Origin: Burkholderiales bacterium
Lineage (GTDB): Bacteria; Pseudomonadota; Gammaproteobacteria; Burkholderiales; Burkholderiaceae_C
DNA: 38,264 nucleotides
Reading direction: 5' to 3'
Assembly: GCA_019510465.1 (NCBI GenBank)
Contig: JAEKKH010000153.1
Span: forward strand, 1 to 38,264
The notes below the pieces were generated by a model. The model did no database searches and was not told where the DNA came from. It saw only the letters and a program-made list of their open reading frames with translations. The position numbers were made by a program, and so were the translations under genes. The stretch's first letter is position 1; the number at the start of each line of letters is the position of its first letter. Positions 1 to 8,138 of this stretch are shown here, piece by piece.

Positions 1-1104
1 CTGGCCGGCCTGCACCTGGCCGCGCTGATGGTCCTGCCCGCACTGACGCTGGCGCTGATGCAGGCCACCCTGCTCGTGGCGGCCCAGGCGCCGCTGCGCG
101 GCCCGCTGGTGGCGGCACAGCCGTCCGGGGCCGACGCGGTTCGGGTGGTGCTGGCGCTCGCGGCCACGGTGGGGTGGGCGCTGGGCGTGCTGGCGATGCT
201 GCTGCGCCTCGCACGCGAGGCGCGCGGGCTCGGGCGCCTGCGTGACGCGTCCGCGCCCGCCTGCGCGCGGGTGCGCGCGTCGCTGCGGCGTGCGGTGCGT
301 CGCGGGCTGGTCGATGCCGCGCCCGCCGTGCGCGCGGCGGCCGTCGACAGTCCGCAGGTGGCCGGGTGGTGGCGCCCGTGGCTGCTCGTGCCGCGCGACC
401 TGGCCGAACGGCTGGCGCCGGCCGAGCTCGACGCCGTGCTGCTGCACGAGCTGGCCCATGTGCGCCGTGGCGACCTGCGCTGGAACCTGCTGCAGCGCCT
501 CGTGCTGGCGCTGCTGTGGTTCCACCCCGCGGCATGGTGGCTGCAGGCGAGCCTGGCGCGCGAGCGCGAACGCTGTTGCGATGCGCTGGCCGTTCGCCAT
601 GGCGCGTCGCGCGCGGCGCTCGCGCGGGCGCTGGTGAAACTGGCCGAGGCCGCGACGCGGTCGCACACGCGCGGCACGCCTCGGCTCGCGCTCGACGTGT
701 CTCGCGGCGACGGCCTGGTCGAGCGCGTGCGCGCGCTCGTGGACATCGATGCGCCGGCGCGGGCCGCCCCGGCGCGCAAGCGGGTCGCGCTGGCGCTCGC
801 GCTGTCGGCGGCCTGCCTGCTGGCGATGGGGGCGGGCCGGGCCGCCACGGCGGATCCGTCGCTGGGCGATTTGTACATGGCCAGCGCGCTCGGGCCGACC
901 TTCGACATCCAGGCCCACGACGCCGCCGGGCCGTTCGCGCTGCGCGTGCGGCAGGGGCACGTGCTCGGGGCGTCGGTGCGGGACCAGCCCGTGGGCGTGC
1001 GTCAGGAGGGCAGCCGCGTCACGCTGACCGACGCCGCGCAGGCACCGCTGCTGGTGCTCACGGTCACGCCGCAGGGACGCGTGCAGTGGCAGTCGCGGCG
1101 CTGA
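1..1104 (+). CDS. M56 (BlaR1/MecR1-type) membrane metallopeptidase, 5'-truncated by window edge
   Basis: The open frame runs from the first base, so the N-terminus lies outside the window; the ATG at 28 is probably internal. The visible part has hydrophobic segments near residues 5-28 and 45-65 (counting from the window edge). A zinc-peptidase motif HELAH follows at about 149-153, inside the M56 pattern HELAHVRRGD...WFHP..WW...REREXCCD. A further membrane helix lies near 261-280, followed by a short C-terminal tail of about 85 residues. M56 proteins are sensor proteases that usually sit in an operon with a BlaI/MecI repressor and inactivate it on stimulus; the repressor gene would be expected just upstream of base 1. 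The tail is too short to be the penicillin-binding domain of true BlaR1, so the signal is unlikely to be a beta-lactam bound in that way. Family call firm, ligand unknown. Confidence 0.85.
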   Translation: MAGLHLAALMVLPALTLALMQATLLVAAQAPLRGPLVAAQPSGADAVRVVLALAATVGWALGVLAMLLRLAREARGLGRLRDASAPACARVRASLRRAVRRGLVDAAPAVRAAAVDSPQVAGWWRPWLLVPRDLAERLAPAELDAVLLHELAHVRRGDLRWNLLQRLVLALLWFHPAAWWLQASLARERERCCDALAVRHGASRAALARALVKLAEAATRSHTRGTPRLALDVSRGDGLVERVRALVDIDAPARAAPARKRVALALALSAACLLAMGAGRAATADPSLGDLYMASALGPTFDIQAHDAAGPFALRVRQGHVLGASVRDQPVGVRQEGSRVTLTDAAQAPLLVLTVTPQGRVQWQSRR

Positions 1105-1146
1105 CGCGCTCTCGCAGCACTCGTCTCGTCGCATGGCGAACGTTGC

Positions 1147-1176
1147 CGGCCACGACCGGCCACGACCGGCCATGAC
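1147..1176 (+). repeat. Three tandem 10-bp repeats upstream of the HEXXH gene promoter
   Basis: The unit CGGCCACGAC occurs twice exactly (1147-1156, 1157-1166) and a third time with one change (1167-1176, CGGCCATGAC). The array ends 12 bases before the -35 box of the next gene. It could be a protein-binding array or a chance short repeat. Confidence 0.5.
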
Positions 1177-1188
1177 GCGCTTGCGGAC

Positions 1189-1216
1189 TTGCAAAGTACG
1201 ACGGGCGTCGTATAAA
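1189..1216 (+). promoter_or_regulatory. Sigma-70-type promoter of the exported HEXXH protein gene
   Basis: TTGCAA (1189-1194) and TATAAA (1211-1216) are separated by 16 bases, a good match to the -35/-10 consensus in an otherwise GC-rich stretch. The predicted transcript begins near 1223. This excludes the ATG at 1222 as the start codon and leaves about 26 bases of leader before the ATG at 1249. Confidence 0.65.
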
Positions 1217-1233
1217 GTACGATGACTGTCGTA
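1197..1233 (+). promoter_or_regulatory. Two tandem BlaI/MecI-type operator dyads over the promoter
   Basis: Dyad 1 is TACGAC-GGGC-GTCGTA (1197-1212), with perfect arms. Dyad 2 is TACGAT-GACT-GTCGTA (1218-1233); read with wider arms it is AAGTACGA/TCGTACTT at 1215-1236, perfect over 8 bp. The centres are 21 bp apart, two helical turns, so two dimers would sit on one DNA face. They cover the spacer, the -10 box and the transcription start, as expected for a repressor. BlaI-family repressors bind TAC...GTA dyads and partner with M56 proteases such as the one just upstream. That BlaI binds here is inference. Confidence 0.65.
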
Positions 1234-1248
1234 CTTCAGGGGAATCCG

Positions 1249-2601
1249 ATGGCTTGGCGGTGGCGCTCGATGAACTCGTCCACGTTGAAGGTCGTGACGG
1301 CGACGGCCATGGCGCTGGCCGCCGCGGTGGCGCAACCGGCCCGGGCCGCAGTCGACCCGGCGAGGGCGCAGGCGCTGTTCGACGAGGCCGCGCGGCTGTG
1401 CCACGGCGACGGCGGGGCCTTGTGGCATCACTCGCTGTGCGGGCCCATCCTGCTGGTCGATTGGGCCGACAACACCGCCGTCGCCAACCAGGTCGATGCG
1501 GGGGGCGTGCTCAAGCCGGCCGGCAAGATGTTCGCGGGCGCGCTGCCGCCGGACGTCCTCATCGCCAACACGCCCGTCAAGTGGTCGGGCCGGCGCTGGA
1601 CGGAGATGATCTGGCCGTTGCCCGACGACGTGGCCCATCGGCGCGTGATGGTCTCGCACGAGCTGTTCCACCGCGCGCAGCACGAGCTGGACCTGCCCAT
1701 GGGCGACGGCGGCAACCTGCATCTGGACACCCTCGAGGGCCGCGTCCTGCTGCAGCTCGAATGGCGGGCGTTGGCGCGCGCGCTCGTCGAGCCGGAGGGG
1801 GCCGGGCGCAACGCCGCCATCTCGGATGCGCTGCTGTTCCGCCACGAACGCTATCGCCTGTTCGTCGACGCGCGGGCGGAGGAGCACGCGCTCGAACTCA
1901 ACGAGGGCGTGGCCGAGTACACCGGCGTGCGCGTGGGCCTGCCGACCGCGCGCGAGCGCACCGCGTATGCATTGCGCGATCTCGAAGCCTTCGTCCAGGC
2001 CCCGAGCTTCGTGCGATCGTTCGCCTACGCCACCGGTCCCGCCTGGGGGCTGCTGCTCGACAAGGCGGACGCCGCGTGGCGCGACCGGCTCGCGGCCGCC
2101 GCGAAGGCGGGTCGCGCCCAGGGCCTGGACGACATGCTGCAGGCCGCGTTGAAGCTGCCCGAACCGGCGGCGGCCGGCCTGAAGGCGCGCGAGGCCGACT
2201 ACGACGACACGCTGCGTCCGCGCGAACAGGCGCGTGACCAGGCCCGGCAGGCCCACCTGGCCGAGCTCAAGGCCAGGCTGGTCGACGGCCCGGTGCTGCG
2301 GCTGCCGCTCGCGCACCTGCATGCCAGCTACCAGTTCAATCCGCAGACGCTGGAAGCGCTGGGCAGCGACGGCGTCGTCTATCCGACGATGACGCTGAGC
2401 GCCGACTGGGGCACGCTGAACGTGGAGCAGGGCGCCTTGCTGGACAAGGCGATGAGCGGGGCGGCGGTGTCGGCGTCGGGCGTGTCGGCCGACCACCTGG
2501 CGGGCCCCGGCTGGCGTCTGTCGCTGAACAAGGGCTGGACGGTCGTGGCCGGCGAGCGCAGCGGTGATTTCGTCGTCAGGCGGGAAGACGAGTCGCATTA
2601 A
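1249..2601 (+). CDS. Exported HEXXH (gluzincin-like) protein of unknown substrate
   Basis: The start is placed at ATG 1249 because AGGGGAA (1238-1244) lies 4 bases upstream and the promoter would begin transcription near 1223. The product is 450 residues. A signal peptide is visible (basic start, then a hydrophobic Ala/Val run ending near PARA at about residue 32). The motif HELFH at 137-141 and a downstream NEGVAEY (Glu 219) form the HEXXH...E zinc arrangement of gluzincin peptidases. The C-terminal 120 residues look like a separate beta-rich domain. It probably acts in the periplasm as a protease or peptidase-like protein. The gene follows an M56 sensor protease and carries two BlaI-type dyads on its promoter, so it is likely the output of that sensor. 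No family name is recognised with certainty. Confidence 0.75.
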   Translation: MAWRWRSMNSSTLKVVTATAMALAAAVAQPARAAVDPARAQALFDEAARLCHGDGGALWHHSLCGPILLVDWADNTAVANQVDAGGVLKPAGKMFAGALPPDVLIANTPVKWSGRRWTEMIWPLPDDVAHRRVMVSHELFHRAQHELDLPMGDGGNLHLDTLEGRVLLQLEWRALARALVEPEGAGRNAAISDALLFRHERYRLFVDARAEEHALELNEGVAEYTGVRVGLPTARERTAYALRDLEAFVQAPSFVRSFAYATGPAWGLLLDKADAAWRDRLAAAAKAGRAQGLDDMLQAALKLPEPAAAGLKAREADYDDTLRPREQARDQARQAHLAELKARLVDGPVLRLPLAHLHASYQFNPQTLEALGSDGVVYPTMTLSADWGTLNVEQGALLDKAMSGAAVSASGVSADHLAGPGWRLSLNKGWTVVAGERSGDFVVRREDESH

Positions 2602-2713
2602 CGCGTCGGCCGCCAGCTCGCCGCGATCCGCCCTGCGCCGACGCGCATCCGGGCGCCGGCCTGTCCTGTTGGCGGCAACGCCAGGGCGGGCGCCGCGCCG
2701 ATAATCCGGGTCG

Positions 2714-3181
2714 ATGAGCGAAGCCCCGAATATCCCTGCATGGGACGCGCCGCGTCCGCACGTGCTGCCGGTGGTCGTCACCGACGGCCACATCGACCTG
2801 ATGCAGCACGTCAACAACGTGCACTACCTGCAGTGGCTGGAGAACGTGGCCTGGGACCACTCCGTGTCGCTCGGCATGCGGCCGGAGGACTACACCCGCC
2901 TCGGCCAGGGCATGGTGGTGCGGCGGCACGAGCTGGACTACGTCGCGCCGGCGCTGCTGGGCGACCGCGTGCTGCTGGCGACGTGGATCGTCGGCCTCGA
3001 CCGCCTGTCGCTGCACCGGCGCTACCAGTTCGTGCGCGAGTCCGACGGCGCCACGCTGTTTCGAGGTGCGACGCATTTCGTCTGCGTCGACATCGCCAGC
3101 GGCAAGGTGCGGCGCATGCCGCCGGACTTCACCGAGGTCTACGCGCGCGGACTCACGGCGTGGCCGTCGCCGGGCGCGTGA
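2714..3181 (+). CDS. Acyl-CoA thioesterase, hotdog fold (4HBT/YbgC-like)
   Basis: The product is 155 residues, normal for a single-hotdog thioesterase. Near residues 23-40 it has the signature DxxxHVNNxxYLQWLE, where the Asp and His/Asn region sits at the start of the hotdog helix and holds the catalytic carboxylate in the 4HBT family. It should hydrolyse acyl-CoA thioesters in the cytoplasm; the chain length cannot be read. No clear ribosome site precedes the ATG, but GATAAT lies at 2700-2705, eight bases before it, so the message may be leaderless. The 3' end overlaps the convergent NTF2-like gene by 29 bases. Confidence 0.8.
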   Translation: MSEAPNIPAWDAPRPHVLPVVVTDGHIDLMQHVNNVHYLQWLENVAWDHSVSLGMRPEDYTRLGQGMVVRRHELDYVAPALLGDRVLLATWIVGLDRLSLHRRYQFVRESDGATLFRGATHFVCVDIASGKVRRMPPDFTEVYARGLTAWPSPGA

Positions 3182-3596
3182 AGATGCCCTTGCCGTCCTC
3201 GTGCGCGAGCGGCACCGACGTGTGCTCGTGCACCACCCACCAGCGGCCGCCGCGCTGGCGCAGCACCCAGGTCAGGCGGTTGTCGAGCGAGCGCAGCGCC
3301 TGGCCGGCCGCGTCGACGGCGCTGTAGGTGAGGCTGGCGGTCAGCATCGCCATGTCGCCGGACACCTGCGTGCGCACGCCATGCGCCTCGACGACCGAGC
3401 GCTGGTCGCCGAGGAAGGCGAACCAGCCCGTGGCCATCTCGCGCCAGGATGCGATGTCGTGCACCCAGGTGCCCCACAGCTCGAAGATCTGCGCGTCCTC
3501 GGCATAGATCGAGACGAAGGCGTCCACGTCCTTGGCCAGCACGGCGGCCCGGTAGGCGGCCAGCGCGGCAAGAATGGGTTGATCGGCGTCGCTCAT
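3153..3596 (-). CDS. NTF2-like / SnoaL-type small protein
   Basis: The product is 147 residues. It has the pattern of the cone-shaped NTF2-like fold: an N-terminal helix pair (AALAAYRAAVLAKDVDAFVSIYAEDAQIF), a central W-rich strand region, and a C-terminal strand with GGRWWVVHEHTSVP. Families such as DUF4440/SnoaL_3 look like this; they include ketosteroid-isomerase-like enzymes and ligand-binding proteins, and no catalytic role can be assigned. The start is supported by GGGAG about 7 bases upstream of the ATG. The gene ends inside the end of the convergent thioesterase gene. Confidence 0.75.
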   Translation of the reverse strand: MSDADQPILAALAAYRAAVLAKDVDAFVSIYAEDAQIFELWGTWVHDIASWREMATGWFAFLGDQRSVVEAHGVRTQVSGDMAMLTASLTYSAVDAAGQALRSLDNRLTWVLRQRGGRWWVVHEHTSVPLAHEDGKGIFTRPATATP

Positions 3597-3720
3597 TCGC
3601 AGTCTCCCTGATGTCGTCCGAAGGGCGGAGTATCCGACGATTTCAGGGTGTCGCTGCGGGCATGTGCCGAGATGCGTCCGTCTCGTCCGCGACGTCGTGG
3701 TGACCCGTTCGAGCAGGCGC

Positions 3721-4530
3721 TCAGATCCCGCCGTACCACTCGTAGCCGCGATCCTCCCAGAACCCGCCCTTGCCGCCGTTCAGGTGCGCATAGGCGTCGG
3801 CCACTTCCACGCGCATCACGTACTTGGCCTGCTTGTAGCCGAGCTGGCGCTCGACGCGCAGGCGCAGCGGCGCGCCGTGGGCCACCGGCAGGTCGTTGCC
3901 GTTCATGCCATAGGCCAGGATGGTCTGCGGGTGGTAGGCGTCCAGCAGGTCGATGCTCTCGTAGTACAGGCCCGAGTCGTCCTTCGTCTCGCCGAGGTTG
4001 TCGGCGCAGTGGAAGATGACGTAGCGCGCGCCCGGCTTCAGGCCCGCCAGGTCGAGCACCTGCGACAGCGGCACGCCCTGCCACTTGCCGATCGCGCTCC
4101 AGCCCTCGACGCAGTCGTGGCGCGTGATCTGGCTGCGCGACTTCATCGCCTTCAGCTCGGCCAGCGACAGCGACTGCGGTCGCTGCACCAGCCCGTCCAC
4201 CTGCAGCCGCCAGTCGACGAAGCGGCCCTGCAGCAGGCGTGCGTAGTCCTGGCTGGCCGGCATCGACGACCCGTTGGCGCGGAACACCGGCGACAGGTCG
4301 CGCTCGCCGTATTCGCGCGCCAGCGGCTGGTGATCGAGCAGCAGGCGCTGGCTGGCCAGCGTCAGCTTCTCCGTCTTCGCGAGCGTGTCGGCGATGCGCC
4401 GGTCCTCGACGGCGCGGTCGCAGCCGCCCAGCGCGAGCGTGCCGGCGCCTGCCGCCAGCGTGGTGAGCCAGCGCCGGCGCGCCTGGAACGGCGTCATGCG
4501 GCCCTTGCGGAAGGGGACGTCCGGGTTCAT
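3721..4530 (-). CDS. Tat-exported molybdopterin oxidoreductase (sulfite oxidase/MsrP-like), probable lipoprotein
   Basis: The product is 269 residues. The N-terminus has a twin-arginine stretch (ARRRWLTTLAAGAGTLALGGC, residues 17-37) ending in a lipobox-like LGGC with Cys 37. This suggests export of a folded cofactor protein and then lipid anchoring. The sulfite-oxidase-type molybdopterin domain follows, with HDCVEGW (Cys 140 is the likely Mo-ligating thiolate) and HGAPLRLRVERQLGYKQAKYV near the C-terminal half. The family includes MsrP, which repairs methionine sulfoxide in periplasmic proteins, but the substrate here is not known. The ATG is preceded by AAGGAG at good spacing. Its first codon overlaps the stop of the cytochrome b gene (ATGA), so the two are co-translated and form an electron-transfer pair. 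Confidence 0.85.
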   Translation of the reverse strand: MNPDVPFRKGRMTPFQARRRWLTTLAAGAGTLALGGCDRAVEDRRIADTLAKTEKLTLASQRLLLDHQPLAREYGERDLSPVFRANGSSMPASQDYARLLQGRFVDWRLQVDGLVQRPQSLSLAELKAMKSRSQITRHDCVEGWSAIGKWQGVPLSQVLDLAGLKPGARYVIFHCADNLGETKDDSGLYYESIDLLDAYHPQTILAYGMNGNDLPVAHGAPLRLRVERQLGYKQAKYVMRVEVADAYAHLNGGKGGFWEDRGYEWYGGI

Positions 4531-5417
4531 CGTGCGTCTCCTTCGGTCTCGATCGCGTAGCGCCCGGTGATCATCGAGCGCAGGTTGTTCCAGACGCCCG
4601 ACACCAGCACCATCACGAGGTGCACCACGATGAAGGCGACCAGCGCCGACGCGAAGATGAAGTGCAGCGAGCGCGCCGACGGCCGACCGCCGAACAGGTC
4701 GAGCAGGAACGGGAAGGCCGAGTCCAGGCCGGGCGACATCGTCAGCCCCGTCAGCACCATGCCCGGGAGCAGCACGAAAGCGACGGCCAGGTAGCTCAGT
4801 TTCTGCAGCACGTTGTAGCGACGCGCCGCCTCGCCCTTGGGGAAGTTCAGTTTCGCGTGGTCGACGACTTCATGCGCCAGATGCGACGGCGCGAGTTCGG
4901 CCTTCGTCGGCAGCAGGTCGCGCCGGAAATGCCGCGACAGCAGCCCGCCCGCGAGGTAGACGGCGCCGTTGATCGCGAACAGCCAGGCGAAGAAGAAGTG
5001 CCAGTGCCGGCCGTCGGCCAGGTCCTGGTACGAGGGGATCGTCAGCCACGAGGGGAAGCCGCGCGGTTGCAGGTTGCCGGCGCCGTCCTTCGACGCGCCC
5101 AGCACCCCGGTGGTCTCGACGCTCAGCGACCCGAGGTGCAGCACGCCGCGCCAGTGGCCGTTGCTGCGCTGCGAGTCCATGGACAGCCACGCGTGGTCAT
5201 AGTCCGCGCCATAGTCGCCCCAATACAGCCGCGGATGGGCGTTGAAGATCTGCGCGCCCGACATCAGCAGCAGCGAGAAGCACAGGACGTTGATCCAGTG
5301 GGTCACGCGTACCAGCGCGGAGTGGCGCGGCACCAGCTCGAGGCCAGGCCGGCGCGTGCGGTGTCGGAACATGCCTGAGGGCATCCTGGCGGTGGTCATG
5401 GCGGGCGGGGAGGTCAT
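4527..5417 (-). CDS. Cytochrome b/b6-type (b561-like) membrane subunit, partner of the molybdoenzyme
   Basis: With the start at 5417 the product is 296 residues; ATGs at 5399, 5384 and 5372 are possible and none has a good ribosome site. It has four hydrophobic helices with His residues placed as heme ligands: HSALVRVTHWINVL near the N-terminus, HWHFFFAWLFAINGAVYLAGG in the second helix, and SLHFIFASALVAFIVVHLVMV in the last. A long loop of about 60 residues lies between helices 1 and 2, probably in the periplasm. It should pass quinol electrons to the lipoprotein molybdoenzyme encoded by the overlapping downstream gene. It is much larger than MsrQ and resembles the Ni/Fe-hydrogenase or formate-dehydrogenase type of cytochrome b. 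Confidence 0.8.
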   Translation of the reverse strand: MTSPPAMTTARMPSGMFRHRTRRPGLELVPRHSALVRVTHWINVLCFSLLLMSGAQIFNAHPRLYWGDYGADYDHAWLSMDSQRSNGHWRGVLHLGSLSVETTGVLGASKDGAGNLQPRGFPSWLTIPSYQDLADGRHWHFFFAWLFAINGAVYLAGGLLSRHFRRDLLPTKAELAPSHLAHEVVDHAKLNFPKGEAARRYNVLQKLSYLAVAFVLLPGMVLTGLTMSPGLDSAFPFLLDLFGGRPSARSLHFIFASALVAFIVVHLVMVLVSGVWNNLRSMITGRYAIETEGDAR

Positions 5418-5550
5418 GGCCGTTGGTCGGGCGGCGATGCCGGACCTTACACCAGCGGCGTCGCGCCGTCCGTGTTTCGACGCGCGGCGATGGCCCCGAA
5501 AAGGGGGGCCCCCAACGCGCCGGCAGGCCCCGATGACGACGGACGCCGGT

Positions 5551-6552
5551 TCATGACCCTCCCTTCGGCGTCTCCGGATACAAGCCATGCGCCTGCCCGA
5601 ACACCCGCGCCAGCCCGAAGATCGCGTCGATCAAGGGCGTCTCGACGCCGACCTGCGCCCCCAGCTCTCGCACTGCCCCGACCAGGCTGTCGAGCTCGAT
5701 CGCGCGGCCCGCCTCGACATCCTGCAGCATCGACGTCTTGAACGCCCCCAGCTTGCGGGTGATGGCGTGGCGCTCCTCGGGCGTCTGCGTGATCGCGAAG
5801 CCCAGGCGCTCGCCGATGCGCCCCGATTCCAGCATCGCGCCGCTGGTGAGCTTGCGCAGGAGTTCGTCGCCGATGATCCGGTCCGTCGTGGCGCCGGTGA
5901 TGGCGCTGATCGGGTTGGTGGTCATGTTGCCCCACAGCTTGTACCAGATGTCGCGCTGGATCATCTCGCTGGCGGTGCACTCGAAGCCGGCCGCGTCGAG
6001 CGCGGCCTTCAGCGCCAGGACGCGCTCGGAGACGCCGCCGCGCGGCTCGCCGATGACCAGGCCGCGGCCCATCTGGTTGTGCGCCTTGCCGGGTTCGACG
6101 ACCGACGCCGCGGCATGCACGACGCAGCCGACCACCTGTTCCAGCGGCAGGTGGCGCGCGATGCTGCCGTCCGGGTCGACGCTCTTCAGCGCCAGCCCGG
6201 CCGCGGGCCCGGACAGCCCGTGGCAGAACCACCAGGGAACGCCGTTCATCGCGGGCACGATCAGCGTGCGCGGGCCCAGCAACGGGGCGATGCGGCGGCC
6301 GACGTCGGCCAGCGCCGGCGCCTTGACGGCGATGACGACGACGTCCTGCACGCCGAGCGCGCCGGGGTCGGCGCTGGCCTTGACCGGTCCCGTGATCGGG
6401 CCGGCGAAGCCGTCCACGCGCAGCCCGTGTTCGCCCAGCGCCGCCAGCGTGGCGCCTCGCGCGACCGCGCTCACCTCGTGCTGGCCGGTCGCGGCCAACC
6501 GCGCCCCCACCAGCAGGCCGATGGCGCCGGCGCCATAGATGCAGACTTTCAT
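5551..6552 (-). CDS. 2-dehydropantoate 2-reductase family protein (ApbA/PanE-like)
   Basis: The product is 333 residues from ATG 6552, which is preceded by GAGAGG at about 7 bases. The N-terminus MKVCIYGAGAIGLLVGARLA is the Rossmann nucleotide site (GxGxxG, residues 7-12). The middle has the ketopantoate reductase pattern, with KAPALADVGRRIAPLLGPRTLIVPAMNGVPWW, and a catalytic-lysine region near KLWGNMTTNPISAITGAT. The family reduces 2-dehydropantoate to pantoate with NADPH for coenzyme A synthesis. Genomes often carry several paralogs of other specificity, so a pathway role is not certain. It lies 11 bases downstream of the DUF4337 gene and probably shares its transcript. Confidence 0.85.
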   Translation of the reverse strand: MKVCIYGAGAIGLLVGARLAATGQHEVSAVARGATLAALGEHGLRVDGFAGPITGPVKASADPGALGVQDVVVIAVKAPALADVGRRIAPLLGPRTLIVPAMNGVPWWFCHGLSGPAAGLALKSVDPDGSIARHLPLEQVVGCVVHAAASVVEPGKAHNQMGRGLVIGEPRGGVSERVLALKAALDAAGFECTASEMIQRDIWYKLWGNMTTNPISAITGATTDRIIGDELLRKLTSGAMLESGRIGERLGFAITQTPEERHAITRKLGAFKTSMLQDVEAGRAIELDSLVGAVRELGAQVGVETPLIDAIFGLARVFGQAHGLYPETPKGGS

Positions 6553-6563
6553 CGTGGGACCTC

Positions 6564-7136
6564 TCAGACCTTGAGGAATGCCGCGATGCCGACCGCGATG
6601 CCCACGCCGGCCACGCCCAGCGTGCACCACTCGAGCCAGCGGCGGCGCGTCAGCAGCGCGATGGCGGCCAGCGCGATCGCCACCTGGATGGCCGTGGTCG
6701 CCTCGGCCCAGCGATGGTGCTCGTGCATCAGGTGCTCGCTCTTCTCATCGAAGTTCTTCGCCTCCTCCTCGAGCGCCTTGGCCTTGGCCATGATGGGCTC
6801 CTTGTCGGCCTTGTACTTCTCGATGTTCTTCGCGTACACGTCGCGGCGCTCGGCCGGCACCAGGTCCAGCGCGACCTCCGAGATCGCCTGGCGCGCATTC
6901 TTGGCCTGGTAGAAGTTCCACTGGTCCGACGCCTCGGTCTTGCGGATGGCGGCGTCGTTCTTGGCGAGCGCGGCATCGGCTTGCGTGGCGCCTCCCATGT
7001 ACGAGAAAAGGGCGCCGACGGTGGCCAGCAGCGCGGTGATGACGGCCAGCTGGCCGGTCATGCCCTTGGCGCCGTGCTCGATGGCGTGCTCGACCTCGTG
7101 GTCGTGGGGGCCGTGCACGTGGAATCCTGAGGTCAT
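6564..7136 (-). CDS. DUF4337 family membrane protein
   Basis: The product is 190 residues from ATG 7136; the longer open frame upstream is not coding-like. There is an N-terminal His-rich stretch (HVHGPHDHEVEHAIEHGAKG), one membrane helix near residues 27-47, a long charged helical or coiled-coil part (about 50-135) rich in Lys/Glu/Ala, and two C-terminal helices (about 145-188). This arrangement matches DUF4337 proteins, whose function is unknown. The helical part faces one side of the membrane between the first and second helices. It precedes the ketopantoate-reductase-like gene by 11 bases. Confidence 0.75.
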   Translation of the reverse strand: MTSGFHVHGPHDHEVEHAIEHGAKGMTGQLAVITALLATVGALFSYMGGATQADAALAKNDAAIRKTEASDQWNFYQAKNARQAISEVALDLVPAERRDVYAKNIEKYKADKEPIMAKAKALEEEAKNFDEKSEHLMHEHHRWAEATTAIQVAIALAAIALLTRRRWLEWCTLGVAGVGIAVGIAAFLKV

Positions 7137-7325
7137 GGGGGGCTTTCGAGTGAGGTGGTGACGGCGATCTCCGTCGCCCAGCCGGCGATGGTAGCGAAGA
7201 ACGCTGGACACCCGGCGTCGGGCCGGCCGCGGGAACACGCGGTCATCGGATGGACATGTCCGCAAGCGGCGCGTCCGCCGCGGGCCGGCGTGCCAACATC
7301 GGCGACCGATCATTCCAGGACCGCC

Positions 7326-8132
7326 ATGAAGCCCGAACTCGCCACCCGATTCCACCAACTGCACGCCGACGGCCTGCTGCTGCTGCCCAACGCCTGGGAC
7401 GCCGGCACCGCGCGTCTCGCGCAGGCCGCCGGCGCACCGGCCGTCGCCACCAGCAGCGCCGCCGTCGCCTGGGCCCACGGCTGGCCCGACGGCGACGCGC
7501 TGCCCATCGAGCTCGTGCTGCAGACGACGCGTGCGGTTGCCGCGGCCGTCGACCTGCCGGTGACGGTGGACATCGAAGGCGGCTACTCGGACGACCCGGC
7601 GCGCGTCGGCGAGCTCGTCGCCCGGGTGGTCGGCGCGGGCGCCGTCGGCATCAACATCGAGGACGGCAGCGGCGATCCCGCGCTGCTGGCCGCCAAGATC
7701 GCGGCCGCCCGCCAGGCCGCCGCGGCACAGGGCGTCGACCTGTTCGTCAACGCGCGCACCGACGTCTGGCTGCGCGGCCTCGCGGAGCCCGCGCGCCGCG
7801 TGTCGGAGACGCTGACGCGCGCTGCGCGCTACCGCGCCGCCGGCGCGAGCGGCCTGTTCGTGCCGGGCATCACCGACGCCGGCGAGATCGCCGCCATCGT
7901 GGGCGACTGCGGCCTGCCGCTGAACGTGCTGGCCTGGACGGGCCTGCCCGAGGCCGGCCGCCTGCGCGCGCTGGGCGTGCGCCGCCTCAGCGCGGGCTCG
8001 GCCATCTCGGAGGCGGCACAGGGCCTCGTGCTGGGAATGATGAAGCAGTTCCTGGCCACCGGCGCGCTCGGCGGCGGCGACACCGCCCCGCTGGACTACC
8101 GCGCCGTGCAGGCGCTGATGGCGCGCCGCTGA
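7326..8132 (+). CDS. Isocitrate lyase / phosphoenolpyruvate mutase family enzyme
   Basis: The product is 268 residues from ATG 7326 (AGGA five bases upstream). It is a single TIM-barrel of the PEP mutase/ICL superfamily. LLPNAWDAGTARL opens the barrel, SSAAVAWAHGWPDG forms the phosphate/substrate loop, VDIEGGYSDDP carries the Mg-binding acids, and GINIEDG and VNARTDVW follow. The KKCGH motif of true isocitrate lyase is absent and the length is short. It is therefore one of the small family members that act as oxaloacetate decarboxylases, 2-methylisocitrate lyase-like or carboxyphosphonoenolpyruvate-type enzymes; the exact substrate cannot be read. It is divergent from the DUF4337 gene and convergent with the chemotaxis gene, leaving a 6-base gap. 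Confidence 0.8.
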   Translation: MKPELATRFHQLHADGLLLLPNAWDAGTARLAQAAGAPAVATSSAAVAWAHGWPDGDALPIELVLQTTRAVAAAVDLPVTVDIEGGYSDDPARVGELVARVVGAGAVGINIEDGSGDPALLAAKIAAARQAAAAQGVDLFVNARTDVWLRGLAEPARRVSETLTRAARYRAAGASGLFVPGITDAGEIAAIVGDCGLPLNVLAWTGLPEAGRLRALGVRRLSAGSAISEAAQGLVLGMMKQFLATGALGGGDTAPLDYRAVQALMARR

Positions 8133-8138
8133 CGGCTG

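Noticed and set aside
1..1104. True beta-lactam sensor BlaR1
   Set aside because: The C-terminal tail is only about 85 residues and has no SxxK penicillin-binding domain.
1222..1248. ATG at 1222 as the start of the exported HEXXH protein
   Set aside because: It lies inside the second operator dyad at the predicted transcription start and has no ribosome site; ATG 1249 has AGGGGAA in front.
7326..8132. Isocitrate lyase (aceA)
   Set aside because: The length is 268 residues and the KKCGH active-site motif is missing; only the wider superfamily is supported.
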